DNA of 64,000 nt, taken from contig NZ_JBHTIK010000002.1 in assembly GCF_042676985.1 (NCBI RefSeq), positions 62,001-126,000 on the forward strand, read 5' to 3'. Both the position numbers and the translations under genes were made by a program. Below the pieces are notes generated by a model. The model was not told where the DNA came from and searched no databases. It saw only the letters and a program-made list of their open reading frames with translations. Below, in pieces: positions 1-7,637 of the stretch; position 1 is the first letter of the stretch, and each line of letters opens with the position of its first letter. This DNA is from Sphingosinicella xenopeptidilytica. Its GTDB lineage: Bacteria > Pseudomonadota > Alphaproteobacteria > Sphingomonadales > Sphingomonadaceae.

Positions 1-64
1 AAGCGGTTTGACTGAGGGCAAACAGCGAAACGGCGCTGAGCAGTAACCGGGTCTTGCAGATCAT
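1..64 (-). CDS. Start of a secreted or outer-membrane protein (clipped at window edge)
   Basis: Only the first 21 codons are inside the window. They begin at an ATG at 64..62 preceded by a strong AGGAGG ribosome site a few bases upstream. The visible residues run Met-Ile-Cys-Lys-Thr-Arg followed by a leucine/alanine/phenylalanine-rich core ending Ser-Gln-Thr-Ala, which is a typical Sec signal peptide. The gene lies downstream of the esterase at 218..1129 on the same strand. In the mirrored module at the right end of the window this position holds a CocE/NonD hydrolase, so a hydrolase or another TonB receptor is possible, but the visible part cannot decide. Confidence 0.6.
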   Translation of the reverse strand, partial: MICKTRLLLSAVSLFALSQTA

Positions 65-142
65 GGTACTTCCTCCTGTTGTGATTGAAGACAAAGCGGG
101 TCCGTGGCGCGAAACGCGCATGTTTATTCGGCGTGCTTGGAT

Positions 143-158
143 GGGCGCCGGTGCGCCC
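143..158. repeat. Short inverted repeat downstream of the esterase gene
   Basis: A perfect 6-bp inverted repeat (GGGCGC / GCGCCC) with a 4-nt loop lies in the 153-bp gap between the esterase stop and the next signal-peptide gene. It could form a small hairpin in the minus-strand transcript, but no T-tract follows on that strand, so calling it a terminator is weak. Confidence 0.3.
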
Positions 159-217
159 GTTCTTTCAGCTTGTGTCTGTCGTCAGCCGATGGTCATGGCT
201 GCGCTGGAACGGTATCG

Positions 218-1129
218 TTATTGCGCCGGCGCCTCCTGAAGCTTGCGATAGTGTTCGCGGTCGATCGCGCTGGCCTGAAGCGTGCTCCGGATGAGGCGGG
301 TGAACGCGGGTAGGGGCACGGTGATGTGATCCTCGCCTTCAATCTTCAGAAAATCGAACTTCAAGCCTTTCGCGGCGAGGGGCGACAGGCGCGTGGCCAT
401 GTCTTCGGATCCCTGCACCATGTCGGGCAATTCTGCCGCGCCGACGGCAAGGATCAGGCGACCGGACGGAGGCGCCTTTGCCAGCGTGGAAACGAACCGG
501 GCCTCTTCCTCGCGGATATATTCGCGGTTCCACCAGATCGAGGAGCTGACGGCGGCATAGTTGGCGTATGCGTTCGGCCGAGTGAAATAGGCGTGCAGGA
601 CCAGGAGCCCCCCCAGCGAATGGCCGAAGATCGATTGATTTCGTGGATTTGCCTTATAATTGCCGAGGACGAGCGGCTTCACGCGACTCTCGATGAAATC
701 GAGAAACCGATCAGCACCGCCGGGCGCCTCCCAACCTTCGGTCGGCGCTTCTCGCTCCGGCGCGTTGGGCGTGAAATCGGGAACGCGGCGGTCCATGTAG
801 AAATCGCGGTCGCCGGGATAGCCGATACCAACAATGATGGCCGGGAGCAGGCCGTTATGATCGGGCCGTCGTCCCATCATGATCGCCTGCGCCGAGAATT
901 GTGGAAACCAGGCGTTGCCATCGAGAACGTAGATCACCGGCCAGCCCTCTGGCGGCGGCGCTTCGGTCGGGATGGAAATGAAGAGCCGGTAATCCTTCCC
1001 ATCTGGTGTCGTCAGTGAAAGTTCGCCGGCATTCCGCAGCGTGACCGGTGCAAGCGCCGGGGCATCCGCCGCCGCTGGCGTGGAGTACAGGCACAGCGTG
1101 AGAAGCGCGCATCGCAGAAGCGCTCGCAT
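218..1129 (-). CDS. Periplasmic alpha/beta-hydrolase, esterase D / IroE-Fes-like family
   Basis: A 303-residue exported serine hydrolase. The chosen ATG (1129) starts a signal peptide ending near Ala-Ala-Ala-Asp, with an AAGGAAGG ribosome site upstream; the open frame extends further back but into the receptor gene. The nucleophile motif Gly-His-Ser-Leu-Gly-Gly puts the catalytic serine near residue 171, and a late Glu-Asp-His holds the likely catalytic histidine. The 'PVIYVLDGN' strand-turn near residue 65 is typical of the esterase D/siderophore esterase family. It lies 38 bp after a TonB receptor controlled by a sigma/FecR pair, so it probably cleaves an ester in the imported ligand or a related compound. 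Siderophore hydrolysis is one option; other esters are equally possible. The protein at 59954..60895 is a paralogue in the same relative position. Confidence 0.85.
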   Translation of the reverse strand: MRALLRCALLTLCLYSTPAAADAPALAPVTLRNAGELSLTTPDGKDYRLFISIPTEAPPPEGWPVIYVLDGNAWFPQFSAQAIMMGRRPDHNGLLPAIIVGIGYPGDRDFYMDRRVPDFTPNAPEREAPTEGWEAPGGADRFLDFIESRVKPLVLGNYKANPRNQSIFGHSLGGLLVLHAYFTRPNAYANYAAVSSSIWWNREYIREEEARFVSTLAKAPPSGRLILAVGAAELPDMVQGSEDMATRLSPLAAKGLKFDFLKIEGEDHITVPLPAFTRLIRSTLQASAIDREHYRKLQEAPAQ

Positions 1130-1167
1130 CGTCTTGTCGTCCTTCCTTGATCGTAAATCGTGTATTG

Positions 1168-3717
1168 TCAGAACGCGTGCCGAACCTCGACGCCGACCGT
1201 TCGCGGGCGAAGCAGCGTGGTGCGCTCGAAACTGGATCTGTATGGTGAAAACGAAGCCTGAAACTGCTTGAAGGTCTGCCCTTTCGTATCGAGCAGGTTG
1301 TTCACGAACAGGCGCCAGCTCGTGGCGCCAATCGAGAGACGCGTGGATAGATTTGCCTGCCAATAGGCATCGAGTTTCCGGTAGCGCGGATTGTCTTCCG
1401 GTCCTTCGGGCATTGGTCGAACAGGGCCGAAATCGCTGTAGGATGCGCCCGTGTAGCTGACAGAGAAAGTCGCTCCAATCCTTGCCTTGTCGCTGATGTC
1501 TGTCGTGTGATCAACAAGAAGCGAGCCTGAAAAGCGGGGCACGAACGGGAGCTTTTCGTCTTTGAAGCCGATCCCGTCGATGCGCTCGTCGAGGCGGCCA
1601 TCGATATGGGATAAGCCGAACTGGACCGATGTTCCCTTTGCGGGAATGTCATCGATCTGAAGCTGCAGCTCGCCGCCCCTCACCGTCGCCGAGCCCGCGT
1701 TCCCCCTGAGGCCGAACAACGTTGGGGACTGGATCTGCGTCTGCATGTCCGACCAGTCGATATGGTAGACCGATGCTGTCAGATAGACATGACGCCCGAT
1801 GCCGAGCTTGGCGCCGAACTCGTAGCTGACGATGCTGTCCGAAAGATATTGCCGGTATCCTGCGGGCAGCGGAGATGAGGTGGTTTCCGCGTTGAACCCG
1901 CCCGGACGAAAACTGTCCGCAATCGTGACGTAGATCAGGCTGTCCGTGTCCAGCGTGTAAGAGGTGTTGAAACGGAATGCGGCGCCGTCCTCATTGTATC
2001 GCCCATGGCTGATCTCTTCTGGTAGCGGGACGTCGAGAGCGAGGCCATCGTCGTCGCGGCGGCCGGCAGCCCACTGGTTGATTACCGCGGCATCGGAACG
2101 GCGGCGGAAATCGAAATGACGGGCGCCGAGAGAGAGGTGCCATTCCGGGATCGGTCGGTAACCGATCTCCCCGAACACGGCGAACTGGCGGAGCGTCTCT
2201 TCGCTTGCCATGTGGGATTCCCTGTCGTCGTTCAGGCTGACGCCTAGCAGCTCTTCGAGGTCGCTTTGCCCTTCGAAGGGAATCGGAACGCTGATCTGAT
2301 AATCGCTCTTGAACCGCGAGTGATAGAGATACGCGCCGACCGACCAGTCGAAGGCGCCTCCGCCCTTTGAGACGAGGCGTATTTCCTGTGTCCACGCCCG
2401 CGCCGTGTCCTTGCCTTCGCTGACGGCAATGAACGGTGGCAGCGCAATGTGAGCTCCGATCACTCGCGCGTAATAATTGTCGCGTTCCGAATGCGTAATG
2501 TCCTGCCGCTGCGCGCGCGAGACTTTAAGATAGCTGATCGTGGAGGTCAGGTCGGCAATGCCGACATCGCGTTGTACGGTGATTGCTGCAACGCTCGTGT
2601 TTTCGTCCTGATAGCCGGGCACATTGTAGCCGACCTTGAACGTACCGAGCGTGCTTTCGAACCAATTGCGCTCGCCGAACGTGCTATCTTCATTCTGGTA
2701 ACTGGCATCGACGATCATGAGATCATCCGGAACCCAGCGCAGCGCGAGCCGAGCCGTCATCGTTCTGGCATCGTCGACATTTGCGCTGTCCAGTATCACA
2801 TTGTCCAGAACCCCGGACGTGTTCTGGAAAGCGGCGGACAGGCGTAGTGCGAGCTTGTTGCTCACGATCGGCAGGTTCGCGATCGCCGAAGTGTCCTGAT
2901 TGGAGCCGCCGTGCATTGTGAATGACAGCGCGGCACTCGCTTCCGCGCTTGCTGCGACCAGATCGGGCTTCACGGAAATGTAGCGGATGACGCCGCCCAT
3001 CGCGCCCGCACCGTAGTGCGTTCCTTGCGGACCGCGCAGGATCTCGATGCGTTCGAGATCGAGCAACCGCATGTCGAGCGGACGGAACGTGCCGGGCCGA
3101 TCGATCGGCACGTCATCAAGATATACGGCAGTTGTCGCAACAAGGCCGACATCCTCGCCGCTGCGCAGTCCTCGCAGAAAGGGACGGAAGCCGTCGCGCC
3201 GGCCTTCGTCGGTGAACGTGAGGCCGGGGATCAGGCGGGCGATGTCGCTTGCGCTCTTTGCCGCGGTCGTTTCCAGATCGGAGCGCGAAAATGCCTGTAT
3301 GTTGAAAGGAACGCTTTCGATAGTGTTTTCGCGCCGCGTCGCGGTCACGACGATCGGTGTTTCTTCCCAGGCAGGTAGTGAAGCGGAGGCTTCCTTGTTT
3401 CGTGGCGTTACAGCGGGGTCGCGCATCACGACGAAGCTGCCGCCGCCCTGTCTGGCTGCAAGATCCGATCCCGCAAGGAGTCGATCAAGTGCTGCGCCTG
3501 GTGGTAACACGCCGCGCACGCCGGCGGTCCGTTTGCCGCGTACATCGTTCGTGGCGTAAACGATATTCATGCCGGATTGCTGGCTGAAAACGTTGAGCGC
3601 CCGGGCCATGTCGCCCGCTGGAACATGAAAGCTGATGGTCGCGGCGATTGCAGGGGTGGCGCCGGACATGCCGATCGCGGCTGCGTACAGCACAAGCGAA
3701 ACGCCAGCATGGTTCAT
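1168..3717 (-). CDS. TonB-dependent receptor with N-terminal STN signalling domain (FecA type)
   Basis: An 849-residue outer-membrane transporter. After the signal peptide comes an STN domain (about residues 27-95, 'FHVPAGDMARALNVF...'), which in FecA-type receptors signals to a FecR anti-sigma factor. Then come a TonB-box-like Ile-Val-Val-Thr-Ala, a plug domain with 'RIEILRGPQGTHYGAGAMGG', and a beta-barrel ending in the aromatic Val-Arg-His-Ala-Phe. The ATG at 3717 is preferred over an in-frame TTG at 3738 because a GGAGGGG site precedes it. The gene follows sigma and FecR genes on the same strand and precedes an esterase, so expression is likely induced by the receptor's own ligand through this surface-signalling pair. 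The ligand cannot be told from sequence; iron complexes are not assured. Confidence 0.93.
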   Translation of the reverse strand: MNHAGVSLVLYAAAIGMSGATPAIAATISFHVPAGDMARALNVFSQQSGMNIVYATNDVRGKRTAGVRGVLPPGAALDRLLAGSDLAARQGGGSFVVMRDPAVTPRNKEASASLPAWEETPIVVTATRRENTIESVPFNIQAFSRSDLETTAAKSASDIARLIPGLTFTDEGRRDGFRPFLRGLRSGEDVGLVATTAVYLDDVPIDRPGTFRPLDMRLLDLERIEILRGPQGTHYGAGAMGGVIRYISVKPDLVAASAEASAALSFTMHGGSNQDTSAIANLPIVSNKLALRLSAAFQNTSGVLDNVILDSANVDDARTMTARLALRWVPDDLMIVDASYQNEDSTFGERNWFESTLGTFKVGYNVPGYQDENTSVAAITVQRDVGIADLTSTISYLKVSRAQRQDITHSERDNYYARVIGAHIALPPFIAVSEGKDTARAWTQEIRLVSKGGGAFDWSVGAYLYHSRFKSDYQISVPIPFEGQSDLEELLGVSLNDDRESHMASEETLRQFAVFGEIGYRPIPEWHLSLGARHFDFRRRSDAAVINQWAAGRRDDDGLALDVPLPEEISHGRYNEDGAAFRFNTSYTLDTDSLIYVTIADSFRPGGFNAETTSSPLPAGYRQYLSDSIVSYEFGAKLGIGRHVYLTASVYHIDWSDMQTQIQSPTLFGLRGNAGSATVRGGELQLQIDDIPAKGTSVQFGLSHIDGRLDERIDGIGFKDEKLPFVPRFSGSLLVDHTTDISDKARIGATFSVSYTGASYSDFGPVRPMPEGPEDNPRYRKLDAYWQANLSTRLSIGATSWRLFVNNLLDTKGQTFKQFQASFSPYRSSFERTTLLRPRTVGVEVRHAF

Positions 3718-3780
3718 TCCCCCTTGTTGCCCCTCCAATTCCTTCAGACAAAGCGATCAAGGATACCGGTAACAAAAAAA

Positions 3781-4740
3781 TCACAATGCCGGGCGGCCGA
3801 TCCTGATTTCGTTGTCGCGGTATTCGACCTTGAGCGAAAAGCCATTCTCCAGCAGCCGGGCGAACTGTTCAACATCGTTCGCTGCGAACCTGCCGCCGAT
3901 GTGCATCGTCTTCACGCTGTCATCCACGATCACCAGCTTGCGCCGGTTGTAGCGGTTGAACTCTCGAACGACGTCTTCCAGCGGAGACTGCTCGAACACG
4001 AGTGTGGAATTTCGCCAACCGAGGCTGTCCTCGATACTCGAAACCGGGCGGTAGCCGACGAGTGTCGAGGTGTCCGTGGCGATCGCAACGCCGCCTGCGC
4101 CAAGCTCGACTGCGTTGTTCCGCCCGCCATCGGGGCCAAGACGAACGCGCCCTTCAAGTACGGAGACGCGCAGTTCGTGCTGCTCTCGTCTCATGGAAAA
4201 GCGCGTGCCGAGAACGGTCACCTGCTGTTTCCCCGCATGAATTACGAATGGGCGCGAGGCGTCGTGTGCCACCGCGAAGAAAGCCTCTCCCTCGTCCAGC
4301 CACAGCACCCGCTTGTCATCCGTCACATCGGCGCGAAGACGGGTCGCGGTGCCGAGGTCGACAGAGCTGCCGTCCGCGAGCTTCACATTGCGGATTTCCC
4401 CGATCGCGGTCGCATAGGCTGTGGGCGCCTGTGGGGTGCGCAGGTCGTGAAATGTGTAAAGTCCGATCGCGCCGGCAAACGATGCCGCCATCGCCAGCGG
4501 CAGCCAGCGTTTCAGAATGCCGCGTCGTTCATGCGCCGTCGCATCGAAGTCAGGTGAACGCAGTGCCGCGGCCCGGTCGAGGCGCTGCCAGACGCTTTCC
4601 AGCCTCAGGAAGGAAACGCGGTTCGCGGGATCGTCCAGCCAGCTGTCCAGTGCCGCGGCGTCTTCGTCGCTCCAGCTGTCTCCATCACGGCGTGTCAGCC
4701 ATTCGGCTGCATCCTGTTCGATCTGCTGCCAGTCGTTCAT
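3781..4740 (-). CDS. FecR-family anti-sigma regulator
   Basis: A 319-residue protein with the FecR layout: a cytoplasmic N-terminus with the Trp-Leu-Thr-Arg-Arg and Leu-Asp-Ser-Trp-Leu motifs of the anti-sigma region (residues 1-60), one membrane segment near residues 80-98 ('LAMAASFAGAIGLYTF'), and a periplasmic FecR domain ('ELADGSSVDLGTATRL...VLGTRFSMR') ending in an STN-like region. FecR proteins relay the occupied state of an STN-type TonB receptor to the partner ECF sigma factor. The start codon overlaps the sigma stop by 4 nt (ATGA), and the receptor begins 63 bp downstream. Confidence 0.92.
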   Translation of the reverse strand: MNDWQQIEQDAAEWLTRRDGDSWSDEDAAALDSWLDDPANRVSFLRLESVWQRLDRAAALRSPDFDATAHERRGILKRWLPLAMAASFAGAIGLYTFHDLRTPQAPTAYATAIGEIRNVKLADGSSVDLGTATRLRADVTDDKRVLWLDEGEAFFAVAHDASRPFVIHAGKQQVTVLGTRFSMRREQHELRVSVLEGRVRLGPDGGRNNAVELGAGGVAIATDTSTLVGYRPVSSIEDSLGWRNSTLVFEQSPLEDVVREFNRYNRRKLVIVDDSVKTMHIGGRFAANDVEQFARLLENGFSLKVEYRDNEIRIGRPAL

Positions 4741-5309
4741 GGCTGGCCTCCCGTCTTGTATCGTGTGGTTGTCGTTGCGGATCTTTGCAGCTTGCCGCTG
4801 CCCCCAAGCATGAAATCGGCGAGCGCGCGGATGCCGAGCGTCGTCTGCCGCTGAACGGTATCGAGCCCCACGCCCATCGCGTCCGCGACCTCGCGCTGCG
4901 ACAGGCCCTGCACCTTTCGGAGCTCGATCACCTCACGGCAGCGTTTGGGCAGGTTCGCCAGGCCTTCCTGCAACCGCCGCAGGTCGTCGCGCGCCACCGC
5001 GCTCTGCTCCGGCGTCACCGTGTCGATACTGATCGCTTCCAGATCGGCAACCTCGTCGAAGGCGATGATCTTGGCGCGTTTGGCGAGGTTGATGAGGTGA
5101 TTACGGGCAACCGTCAGCAGAAAGGCGCGCGGGTATATCGGGCGTGCGGAGCGGGCGGCTTCGTAGGTCTTGAGGTAAATGTCCTGCCGCAGGTCAGTGA
5201 GGTCTTCGTAGCGGCGCCAGTTTCGGCGCAGGAAGCCCATGAGCAAGGGTTCCAGCGGAAGAATCTCTTCCGCGAACCACCTGTCCAGCACCTTCCTGTC
5301 ATCCTCCAC
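4737..5309 (-). CDS. ECF RNA polymerase sigma factor, FecI-like
   Basis: About 190 residues with sigma region 2 ('DLRQDIYLKTYEAA', 'FLLTVARNHLINLAKR') and region 4 ('LPKRCREVIELRKVQGLSQREVADAMGVG'), lacking other domains, as expected for iron-starvation type ECF sigma factors. I chose the GTG at 5309, preceded by GGGGAA, because alignment with the paralogue at 55863 places its start there. An in-frame TTG at 5357 would add 16 residues. It is translationally coupled to FecR by a 4-nt overlap. It probably directs transcription of the downstream receptor and esterase. Confidence 0.9.
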   Translation of the reverse strand: MEDDRKVLDRWFAEEILPLEPLLMGFLRRNWRRYEDLTDLRQDIYLKTYEAARSARPIYPRAFLLTVARNHLINLAKRAKIIAFDEVADLEAISIDTVTPEQSAVARDDLRRLQEGLANLPKRCREVIELRKVQGLSQREVADAMGVGLDTVQRQTTLGIRALADFMLGGSGKLQRSATTTTRYKTGGQP

Positions 5310-5419
5310 GCGCGTTCCCCGGCGAAAATCCTGAAACCCCGTGAAGTCCTCAGACAATCACATTTGGAGAACCCGGTACATTTTTCTTTGCAAGGGGCGG
5401 ATGAAGGCGGTGCCTTTCT

Positions 5420-6166
5420 TCAAGCCTGTGGAACGGTGCGGGCTTTCGCCTCGCCCCACACGCTGTCCCGTGGGCCGCTCTCGGCGCGCCGATACGCAAT
5501 GCGGGCCATCCAGAAGAGCGCGGCGGCGCCCGCAAGGGCGGTGACGTCGACCAGAATCGTGTGGCGATAGCTCCACCCCGTTCCTGGAAGTCCTGCTGCT
5601 GCCAACAGCGACGTGATCGGGATCAGCAGGGTCATCGCACCGGCGAACGCCAGCAGTTCCCATCCCGCCCGTGCCGCACCGCGCGCGAACGCCCAGCCGA
5701 TCGCGGCAAGGAAGGTGAGGTAGTAGATCCAGCTGTGCCACGCGGCTACATCTCCGACACGCCCCGGCAACCACTTCGCGGCCGCGATCGTCAGCGAGAT
5801 GCCCGCCACGCACCCGAGTGTGACGCCGACCGTGAGAGCGCCCATCACGATGGTCGACCGGCTTTGCGTGACGGCGCCCGCCTTGCGCTCCTTCTTGCGG
5901 CGTGATTCGATCCACAGCAGGTTGCCCGTGTAGAACAGCATTGCGCCCGCGAGGCCCATGAAGAAATACGCCCAGCGCACCGGCGGGCCGCCGAAGCTGC
6001 CGAAGTGGAGTGTGAAGAAGCTGGTGAGGGTGGGCATGAAACCGGCCGGTTGCATACCCGGCATGTAATCGGTTTCGGTGAACTTTCCGGTGTAGGGGGC
6101 GACCTCGACCCACCCCGCGTTGGGCGCACGGTGACCGTAAGCCGGATTTTCACCCCACGCGCTCAC
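5420..6166 (-). CDS. C-terminal half of a split PepSY-associated membrane protein
   Basis: This 248-residue frame carries the second PepSY-like stretch ('PYTGKFTETDYMPG') and several membrane helices, including 'WAYFFMGLAGAMLFYTGNLLWIESRRKKE', the usual C-terminal arrangement of PepSY_TM iron-related proteins. It lacks its own ribosome site. Its GTG (6166) lies just 2 nt beyond the stop of the N-terminal half in another frame. Reading 'GLTVSAWGENP' across the junction would join the two halves into one protein of about 510 residues, normal for the family. It is therefore probably a fragment produced by a single-base frameshift or a sequencing error. Confidence 0.75.
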   Translation of the reverse strand: MSAWGENPAYGHRAPNAGWVEVAPYTGKFTETDYMPGMQPAGFMPTLTSFFTLHFGSFGGPPVRWAYFFMGLAGAMLFYTGNLLWIESRRKKERKAGAVTQSRSTIVMGALTVGVTLGCVAGISLTIAAAKWLPGRVGDVAAWHSWIYYLTFLAAIGWAFARGAARAGWELLAFAGAMTLLIPITSLLAAAGLPGTGWSYRHTILVDVTALAGAAALFWMARIAYRRAESGPRDSVWGEAKARTVPQA

Positions 6167-6168
6167 CG

Positions 6169-6981
6169 TCAGGCCATTGCCTGCGCTTGAACGCTTCGGA
6201 GCAGTTCGTCAGCGGGAATAACAGGGCCGCGTGGGGCGGGGTCGTGGTGTTCGCCTTCTTCCCATTTCGCGGCGAGATTGCCGCCATAGGCGATCTTGTT
6301 CTGAACGTCGTAGAACTGGTCGTGAAAGGCGAACACGACCGCCGTCAGACAGATCACGATATGGAAGGGCAGGCTGAACAGGCCGAGCACGTTGTGCGTA
6401 TCGAGCCACATGCGTTTCAGGTTCTTGCCGACGCGTACCGCGAACAGATCTTTCACGAGGCTGGGGAGCAGCACGATCGTGCCGGAAACCAGCGCGATGC
6501 CATACAGCAGGCAGATGATGCCCATGATCGGCATGGCGATTTCGTGGTCGAGCGGAAGGCCGACCTGCTGGTGCAGAACGTCCACGATCTGTGCAACCTC
6601 GGTGCCCACGATCTGCACGATCTCCACGGAGCCGTCGGCTGCGAGTGTCGAGCCGAACATCGGCGCCGGGTCGCGGCGGCTCGCGCCGGGCGCGCGCTCC
6701 AGCCACATCATGCGTGCCGGGGCTTCGGCGTTGGGTGAAATCGTGATCTGGAACTGCCGTTCCGCCTGCGGTCGCGCGGCGAGTGTCTTGTCGATCAGTT
6801 CCTGCGTACGTTCGATGGCGGGGGCAGGGGAGAGCGCGACGGGCGGCGATGCCCAGCGCTGCACCTGCGTCTCGAACATCGTGATCGCACCCGCGTAGAA
6901 GGCGATGAACAGGGCAAGGCCGCTGATGATGCCCACCCACGTGTGGACATCCTTGTACATGCGGACGACATCGGTGCGCAC
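6169..6981 (-). CDS. N-terminal half of a split PepSY-associated membrane protein
   Basis: A 270-residue frame starting at a GTG (6981) behind a GGAGAGG ribosome site. It has the first membrane helix ('VHTWVGIISGLALFIAFYAGAITMF'), a PepSY-like periplasmic stretch, and two further helices around residues 150-225 ('IMGIICLLYGIALVSGTIVLL', 'LFSLPFHIVICLTAVVFAF'). It stops at TGA 6169..6171 in the middle of the second PepSY region, exactly where the next frame takes over. PepSY_TM proteins of this type accompany siderophore receptors and some are thought to act as membrane ferric-siderophore reductases. It is the fourth gene of the operon led by the receptor at 7638..9917. Confidence 0.8.
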   Translation of the reverse strand: MRTDVVRMYKDVHTWVGIISGLALFIAFYAGAITMFETQVQRWASPPVALSPAPAIERTQELIDKTLAARPQAERQFQITISPNAEAPARMMWLERAPGASRRDPAPMFGSTLAADGSVEIVQIVGTEVAQIVDVLHQQVGLPLDHEIAMPIMGIICLLYGIALVSGTIVLLPSLVKDLFAVRVGKNLKRMWLDTHNVLGLFSLPFHIVICLTAVVFAFHDQFYDVQNKIAYGGNLAAKWEEGEHHDPAPRGPVIPADELLRSVQAQAMA

Positions 6982-7000
6982 GGTTCGCCTCTCCAGCGTT

Positions 7001-7279
7001 TCAGGGTTGAACCACGGCCAGAAGGCCGAAGGCGATGCCGTTCGCGAGACCGAGCCAGCCCCAGGCCGCGCGTCCGCTGCGAAACAGGAAGCAGAAGCCG
7101 AGGATCGTCACCCAGATCGGCGACGCCATCCACATGGTAACCTGCAGCTTGCCGCCGCCGCTGCCGGGGGCGAGGATCGCGAACAGGCTGCTGAGGGCGA
7201 GTGCGAGACCGAAGCCGAGCACGAGCCCCGCGCTTGCCTTTCCGAACCAGTCACGGCTGGTGTATTCGAACGTACTCAT
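7001..7279 (-). CDS. Small inner-membrane protein, DUF3649-like
   Basis: A 92-residue protein with a short hydrophilic start ('MSTFEYTSRDW') and about three hydrophobic helices ('ASAGLVLGFGLALALSSLFAIL', 'WMASPIWVTILGFCFLF', 'AWGWLGLANGIAFGLLAVV'). Its size, topology and position between a DUF3325-like gene and a PepSY gene behind a siderophore receptor match the DUF3649 proteins found in such operons. The family name rests on context and general resemblance. Its start overlaps the upstream stop by 4 nt (ATGA), so the two small proteins are probably co-translated. The molecular role is unknown. Confidence 0.72.
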   Translation of the reverse strand: MSTFEYTSRDWFGKASAGLVLGFGLALALSSLFAILAPGSGGGKLQVTMWMASPIWVTILGFCFLFRSGRAAWGWLGLANGIAFGLLAVVQP

Positions 7280-7539
7280 TTTTTCGCCTTCTCCCCCCGC
7301 TGCCAGGCGACGGCGAGCGGGATCACCGACCAGAGCAGCATCGCCGCCGTCAGGCTGGTGAAGACCGCCGTCGCGGTCCCCATGATCGTCCACAGCATAA
7401 CCTGCCCCACGACCAGAAACGCCCAGCCCGCCCATCGCGCCCATGGCAGTAGTGTTTCGCGCAGCCGCTGGTTCGGCGAAGCGAGATACAGCGCGATCGT
7501 GCCGACAAGCAGGCACAGGCCCGCCAGGATTTCTGTCAT
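7276..7539 (-). CDS. Small inner-membrane protein, DUF3325-like
   Basis: An 87-residue hydrophobic protein starting at the ATG at 7539, with three predicted helices and a basic tail (Arg-Gly-Glu-Lys-Ala-Lys-Lys). The Arg/Glu-containing loop after the first helix ('SPNQRLRETLLP') followed by 'WAGWAFL' resembles DUF3325, a family regularly found between TonB siderophore receptors and PepSY proteins. It sits 98 bp downstream of the receptor at 7638..9917 and overlaps the next gene by 4 nt. An upstream in-frame TTG at 7608 gives a less convincing start. Confidence 0.72.
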   Translation of the reverse strand: MTEILAGLCLLVGTIALYLASPNQRLRETLLPWARWAGWAFLVVGQVMLWTIMGTATAVFTSLTAAMLLWSVIPLAVAWQRGEKAKK

Positions 7540-7637
7540 CGTCTTGCCGCTCCATCCACTGGCGAGAAATACAACGTGAGCGTTGCATAAAATGCAAACG
7601 AGAGGCAATAGCTAACAGGTGGAGGCTGCGTGAACCG

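Noticed and set aside
4002..5570. A 522-codon open frame on the plus strand
   Set aside because: It is antisense to the well-supported FecR and sigma genes, is rich in Arg/Ser/Pro as expected for a shadow frame in high-GC DNA, and shows no domain.
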